From contig JALPQD010000233.1 in the NCBI GenBank assembly GCA_023101885.1, positions 1,401,501-1,465,500 on the forward strand: DNA of 64,000 bases. Reading direction: 5' to 3'. Source of the stretch: Typhlomys cinereus. Taxonomy: Eukaryota > Chordata > Mammalia > Rodentia > Platacanthomyidae. This document shows positions 59,495 through 64,000 of the stretch, in pieces. The notes under the pieces were generated by a model, which made no database searches, had not been told where the DNA came from, and was given only the letters and a program-made list of their open reading frames with translations. Positions within the stretch are counted from its first letter, which is position 1, and each line of letters begins with the position of its first letter. The position numbers and the translations under genes were made by a program.

Positions 59495-60540
59495 GTGAAA
59501 AATAGTGCTACAACAGTGTTTTACTGAGATTCATCCACATACTTTTAGTGCTAGTGGTATTATAAAATAAGACCTTTCTATCTTTACTTGTATGGAGACA
59601 CTCAGTGGTGTGTCCTTCATGTTGTCTGGTTATGACATAGATGAGAAAGGTTGTGGACTCTGCACAAGTCAGCCTTTTGGTTACCATGGAAACATACATT
59701 ATTTCAGAATAAAAAGAAACCATTTTGCACATGTGAAACCTATATTCCCTTGCCATCACTTCTCCAAAATCTGAATAACTGTGTTTAACCTTTATTTGAT
59801 AAATTTCTAAAATTTGTTCTTAAAAGAATTAACATATATTATTAAAGCAATTAATAGCATACAGGCTATGACAGTAAAAGGTTTTTCCAATAAGCACTCT
59901 GATTACATGTGCATTTTGGTTAAGATGATCTTTATATTTCATTAGCTCTTCCTTTCATGACCTTCAGTTTGTTTCAGTTTTTCAGATACAACATGCCTTT
60001 GTGGCAAAGATACAATAATATCTAAAATATACTTTCATAAACATAGTATTAAGAAATTTATATAAAATATTATTTTTCTATAATCTTCCACAAACACAGA
60101 AAATGAGATTCTGACTTTACAATGTAAGTGGGTAAACTATTCTTTCTCAGAAAACAAGATCAATAAGCATATTTCCAGAAGTAAAATACTGTCACAGAAT
60201 ACCATCATCTAAATATTCCCTGAATTCCACATGTTTCCTGCCATCTTTATGCATAAAAGGCATGCTGTATTATATATGTTGAGGTTAATGATAATGTGTC
60301 CATCTACACGGAGGGCATGTTCAATGGCAATTTCCAATTGTGTCTTACCAAATTATAAAACTAAAATAAATTTGAACTTTTCATGTATGTCATATGCAGT
60401 TTCAATCCCTTTAATGTGGATGACTTTACATGACAAATTCAGGTTAAAAGCTGTCAGAGCCACTTTTCTATGTTTCTTTCTTTCTCATTCAATGACATCA
60501 TCTCTAGTGTACTGGAGATCAATTCAGGAAATCACGTTAG
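59495..60540. other. Unassigned AT-rich sequence upstream of HNF4G
   Basis: No repeat or gene is recognised. Being single-copy in appearance and near the promoter, it could contain regulatory sequence, but no specific element stands out. Confidence 0.45.
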
Positions 60541-60796
60541 TCCACTAAGCACTTCAGATAAGGCAGTTCCATGAAGCATTCCAAGATAATCACAAGGAAT
60601 TGCTCTCGTATACCATAAAATAAGAAAGGAGCAGAATATGGCCTGCCCAAGGAGGTTACAGTTTTACAGCTCCTCCCCCCAGCAGCACTTAAGTCTCTCA
60701 GTGACAGTTAGCTCTAGTTATCACTCACACTGAAAGCAAAATAGTCGCCACATTCTGTCCTGTGGAGCCATTTGTATATGTGGCTCTCAACCAATG
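60541..60796 (+). promoter_or_regulatory. HNF4G: Putative HNF4G promoter-proximal region and 5' UTR
   Basis: This is the sequence directly upstream of the exon 1 start codons. Two WGATAR GATA-factor motifs are visible (AGATAAG at 60556-60562 and AGATAA at 60584-60589). An ATAAAA element at 60615-60620 could serve as a CDX-type or TATA-like site. No CpG island is present. The motifs are seen directly. Their use is inference, based on the known expression of HNF4G in intestinal epithelium where GATA and CDX factors act. The transcription start cannot be placed from sequence alone. Confidence 0.4.
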
Positions 60797-60911
60797 ATGA
60801 GGGTGTCAGAGCCGATGCTAGACATGGACATGGGAAACTACAGCGAAGTTTTGGACCCAACTTACACGACTTTGGAGTTTGACACTATGCAGATTTTATA
60901 TAATTCTAATG
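60797..60911 (+). CDS. HNF4G: HNF4G exon 1 coding part (N-terminal A/B region)
   Basis: First coding exon of hepatocyte nuclear factor 4 gamma, an orphan nuclear receptor that binds DR1 sites as a homodimer in gut, kidney and pancreas. The translation runs MRVSEPMLDMDMGNYSEV and on to MQILYNSN, matching the known HNF4G N-terminus (MD MANYSEVLDP type) with a few substitutions. In-frame ATGs lie at 60794, 60797, 60815, 60824 and 60830. I chose 60797 because its product lines up with the HNF4A start (MRLSKTLVDMDM). The usual annotated HNF4G start corresponds to 60824, which has G at -3 and G at +4. The frame is open upstream only back to a TGA at 60731. The exon ends after one base of a codon at a good donor (GTGAGT at 60912), so the intron is phase 1. 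Identity is firm; the exact start is less certain. Confidence 0.93.
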
Positions 60912-61640
60912 GTGAGTTCTCACTTCCTTAAAAGTATATATAAAATAAGAACTGTAGGAAATAGAAATCTGAGCTTTATAAGTTGCTGGCTCTGTTTCAT
61001 GGCTGGGGAATTCACGACTTGTTTTTAAGGCTGTAAATCTGAGCTCTTTTACTTCATCACACTATTTAAATTAATAATGCTGTGGTTGCTCAGTGTTAGA
61101 GGTAGAAAAGCCTACTTCTGTATGATAAAGTAAGCTCCCAGTTCTGTCACTGGCCAGCTACAGAAGTAAAAGGAACTCTTTCAACAGCAATTTTAGTTGC
61201 TGTAAATCATAGCAATAAGTAATATTGACAAATTGGCCTTGAAAGTATGTTTTCTATGCAATACTTAAAATGACTTATGTTGCAAAACTTCACTAGAACA
61301 CCGGGGATTTTTACAGATCTCCTTAAATTATTTTACTCATCCATTGTTCTTGAGGGGAAGCTGCATTTAAAATTACTATAAAAGTTCTTTTTTTGTTAAA
61401 CATAGATATGAAAAGAAATAAAGGTTAATATTATAACCTTACTTGACAAGCTAATGTTTAGCCACACAGAGCTCTTGGTATTTATTTACTGTAACATTTT
61501 AACTTTAAATAAATAAGACATGAGATGTTTAGGATTTGTGTTTTTATGTAATACAGTTTACTTTGCAGTTAGAATTTAGATTGTTTTCCAAATAAACATT
61601 GTATATAACTCTAAGAATATGCATACACTATGGAAAGTAA

Positions 61641-61673
<33 letters not shown>

Positions 61674-63836
61674 TGTATCTGTTCGTGTGTGTGTATCTGT
61701 GTCTGCATTTGTATAGAGTTCAGAACTAAGGAATCATATTAAGAATAATGCTAAGATTCCACCCTACTATGAAGTACATTAACATATCAAGTACACAGTA
61801 GGTTAATAATGGAGAAATTTTGAGAATTTGCAAAGATAACTTCTACATCTTAACACAATGTAACTGAAATGAACCTTTAACAAAATTACTATTTGATTAT
61901 GGATTTTTAGCAGTTAAGTCAGTGGAATCATGGCTTTATAGAAAGATTCTAAAAGACAGATACACATTTCATGAATATTTATAGTGTTTACCAGTATGTG
62001 ATGAAACAGTTCTCTGGTACCAAAAAAGGGTTTGTAGGGTTGTAATAACAATGTCCATAGCAAGTAAGTATGGTTTCAAACAAGAAGTTTGAATGTTTCA
62101 TTATAACCCCCACTATATAATTAACTTCAGGCACTTCTAACATCTATACCCCTAATACATTAATATTACAAGGTACTCTTAGCATTTATATTCTATATTA
62201 TCATGTGACTAGTCTTCACAATATACTTCCTAAAGTTTTTTCCAACCTTATGAATTTGTATGCATTGATTCTAATATATGTAATGTCATGGAATATAAAA
62301 TTAGGGCACGCCTATCCTAAGTTTTGTTCTGTTTCATTAGAGATATAACAGTGGGTTATTGCACATTGCATTTTTACAACTTATATTTAATTAAATTTTT
62401 TTCGGATAACAGCAGTTGAAGCCTGGCTTGTGCATATTTGGCAAGTACTCTCCAACTAAGTTAAAATTTTAATATACTACCTTCTATATTTAAAATATTT
62501 GAAAATTTTAATAGTGATAAAAATTTTCCTACAATATTGTCTTTCAAGAAATATCTATTTAGTAAAAATACCTATATGTATACTACAGATATAAACATTT
62601 AATATCCTACCCTCAAAAGTATGCATGGATTATATATGGTCAGCACCGTTCAGGAACAGAAAACAGAGATATGAATAAAGTAATAAGATTCTTTGATATG
62701 GTGAAGCTGATATGCAATGTGTATATATTCATAAGTCAACCAACCTGAGTATCCTATAATTTTAGGCAATGGTATTATTATTTAAATAGTGATTGCAAGC
62801 AGAGCTTGTGGTTCTTTTTGGAGAACAGATGAGAGTTGACTCTAAGGTGTGTTCTCAGAGGCTTTGTACAAGATATGAGGCATGATCAGAAACCGGATAG
62901 CTAGTCCAAAGTCAAGCTTACAGAGAGTCTTTCTCTTTAGACATCTATAAAAATCCCAGAAGGAGAATAGGCTCTAAGGAAAAGGAAAAGGTCAGTGGTG
63001 TTGAATAATGGTGAACACATGAAGGGGCTGAAGGAGGCGGGGCTGGATGGTGGAGGCTTCAGTGTGCAGCTTGCTGTCGATCAAGTAAAGGGCTTTTTTT
63101 TTTCTGTTGCTAATGCTAATCATGGGCAAAGGTAGATGGGTAAGGGTGCCATGATATGAAGTTTTAAAATCAGGATTGTCTCTGTGAAAAAGAACGGCAG
63201 TACAAGCAAGGGAGTCAGACAAGACCCTATCCCAGTAATCCTGGGAGTGGAGAAAAGGGTTTTATGCAGGGTGAAATATGTTGTAGAATATGCATCTTCA
63301 GTAAGAAACCACTGATAGTTCATCTTGAAAGTGATGTAGCTAAGTCATGGAAGACAGACTAGTCTGTCTCTAAGATGGGATGGAACCATTGACTATTAAT
63401 GGGGAAGACTGAAGGAGAAGGAGGACGTGTAGGGCAGTAAATAAATAAATATTAAAAAGTAAAAGAAACAAAAAATAGATATTCTGTTTTCAATTTCCTG
63501 CTTTATCACATTACTAGATTTTTAAAATGATATTTTTAATTTGAAACCGAAATCCAATGAAAGTTCAGGAAGAAATAAAAATTGATTTTTCCTCCTATTC
63601 AACGGTTGATGCTGAGGCCACAAGACCGAATGAGCTTCCCTTGAGAAAAGTGATGGCTAAGGAATGGAGACTTACACTGTCCCCAAACCAATGGTCAGAA
63701 ATGAGAGGCAGAAGACGAGAGGAAATTGCTGGTGGTTAAAAGAAAGTGTTAGGGTGAGGCTTCAAAATGCCACAGAAAGGCCCTGTGCAACAGGAAATAC
63801 ACAGAGTCCAATAATCTACCCATCTTCCTTTAACAG
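60912..63836 (+). other. HNF4G: HNF4G intron 1 (2,925 bp)
   Basis: This phase 1 intron has a GTGAGT donor and a CAG acceptor preceded by a pyrimidine-rich stretch (63816-63832). It contains a GT microsatellite near 61638-61690 and a weak DR1-like site at 62903-62915. I recognise no other gene or young repeat. The short ORFs inside it (for example near 63000-63320 and 63557-63739) have no family resemblance and look like chance. Confidence 0.85.
61638..61704. repeat. (GT)n microsatellite in HNF4G intron 1
   Basis: GT repeats with TATG and TCTG interruptions. Confidence 0.9.
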
Positions 63837-64000
63837 ATAGCTCTGCCCCAGAGACAACAAGTATGAATAACTCAGACACCGGGGTCAACTGTCTATGTGC
63901 CATCTGTGGGGATCGGGCAACAGGAAAGCACTATGGGGCATCCAGCTGTGATGGGTGCAAGGGCTTCTTCAGGCGCAGCATCCGCAAGAGTCATGTTTAC
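63837..64000 (+). CDS. HNF4G: HNF4G exon 2, first zinc finger of the DNA-binding domain (cut by window end)
   Basis: The exon begins after a pyrimidine-rich acceptor ending in AACAG (AG at 63835-63836) and joins exon 1 in frame, splitting an aspartate codon (G|AT). The translation reads [16 protein letters not shown], then the start of the C4 nuclear-receptor finger: CLCAIC, then CDGC. The P-box [10 protein letters not shown] is intact, and it fixes half-site recognition for AGGTCA-like DNA. The four zinc-binding cysteines of finger 1 are all present, and the segment ends in RKSHVY at the last base. RSIRKSHVY fits HNF4G rather than HNF4A, which I recall as RSVRKNHMY. The second finger, hinge and ligand-binding domain lie beyond the window. 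There is no frameshift or stop, so this looks like the functional gene and not a processed copy. Confidence 0.97.

Noticed and set aside
60231..60548. 105-residue ORF just upstream of HNF4G exon 1
   Set aside because: It has no known motif or alignment to HNF4G N-termini, and sits in AT-rich DNA before the promoter motifs. An alternative upstream exon cannot be excluded, but nothing supports it.
63557..63739. 60-residue ORF before exon 2 as an extra HNF4G exon
   Set aside because: No convincing acceptor and donor pair was seen around it and it is not part of known HNF4G. The direct exon 1 to exon 2 join restores the expected protein.

Overview
The window is mammalian nuclear DNA, almost entirely non-coding, with the start of one protein gene at its right-hand end. 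Two exons on the + strand (about 60797-60911 and 63837-64000) encode the N-terminus and first zinc finger of hepatocyte nuclear factor 4 gamma (HNF4G, NR2A2). The window stops inside the DNA-binding-domain exon, and the 60 kb before it reads as intergenic upstream sequence. I found no convincing tRNA, rRNA, CRISPR, operon or prokaryotic feature. The many short ORFs are repeats, microsatellites or chance.

The repeats point to a rodent. There are B1-like, ID/B4-like, B3-like and B2-like SINEs, plus rodent-type L1 elements with purine-rich 3' UTRs. The most abundant young SINE has a tRNA-like head like B2, a distinct body, a (CA)n stretch and an AATAAATAA-type tail. It resembles the B2-superfamily SINEs of dipodoid rodents (jerboas, jumping mice). 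That placement is my inference from memory and needs a repeat-library search.

Layout. 1-2.2 kb holds old SINEs and a 5'-truncated L1 tail. About 3.97-9.95 kb is a nearly full-length L1 on the - strand with a 12-bp target-site duplication (TSD), a recognisable but frameshifted ORF2 and a decayed ORF1. 10-19 kb is mostly unassigned AT-rich sequence with a few old fragments. 19-32 kb has several SINEs, an L1 tail flanked by an unusually long 67-bp duplication, and old L1 3' ends. 32-45 kb is mostly unassigned, with an old L1 3' end, SINEs and a polypyrimidine tract. 45-53 kb is dense in older L1 3' ends on the - strand, with a nested SINE/L1 and a long inverted repeat. 53-60 kb carries SINEs, a perfect 58-bp tandem duplication, an 18-bp-stem hairpin, back-to-back L1 tails and a tandem SINE pair. 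60.5-64 kb is the HNF4G promoter-proximal region, exon 1, intron 1 and part of the first zinc-finger exon.

I do not see a previously undescribed biological system. The observations most worth checking are a conserved-looking N-terminal extension of HNF4G that matches the HNF4A start, a perfect DR1 (HNF4-type) site about 11 kb upstream of HNF4G, the 67-bp duplication around an L1 tail, and the 48.5 kb inverted repeat.
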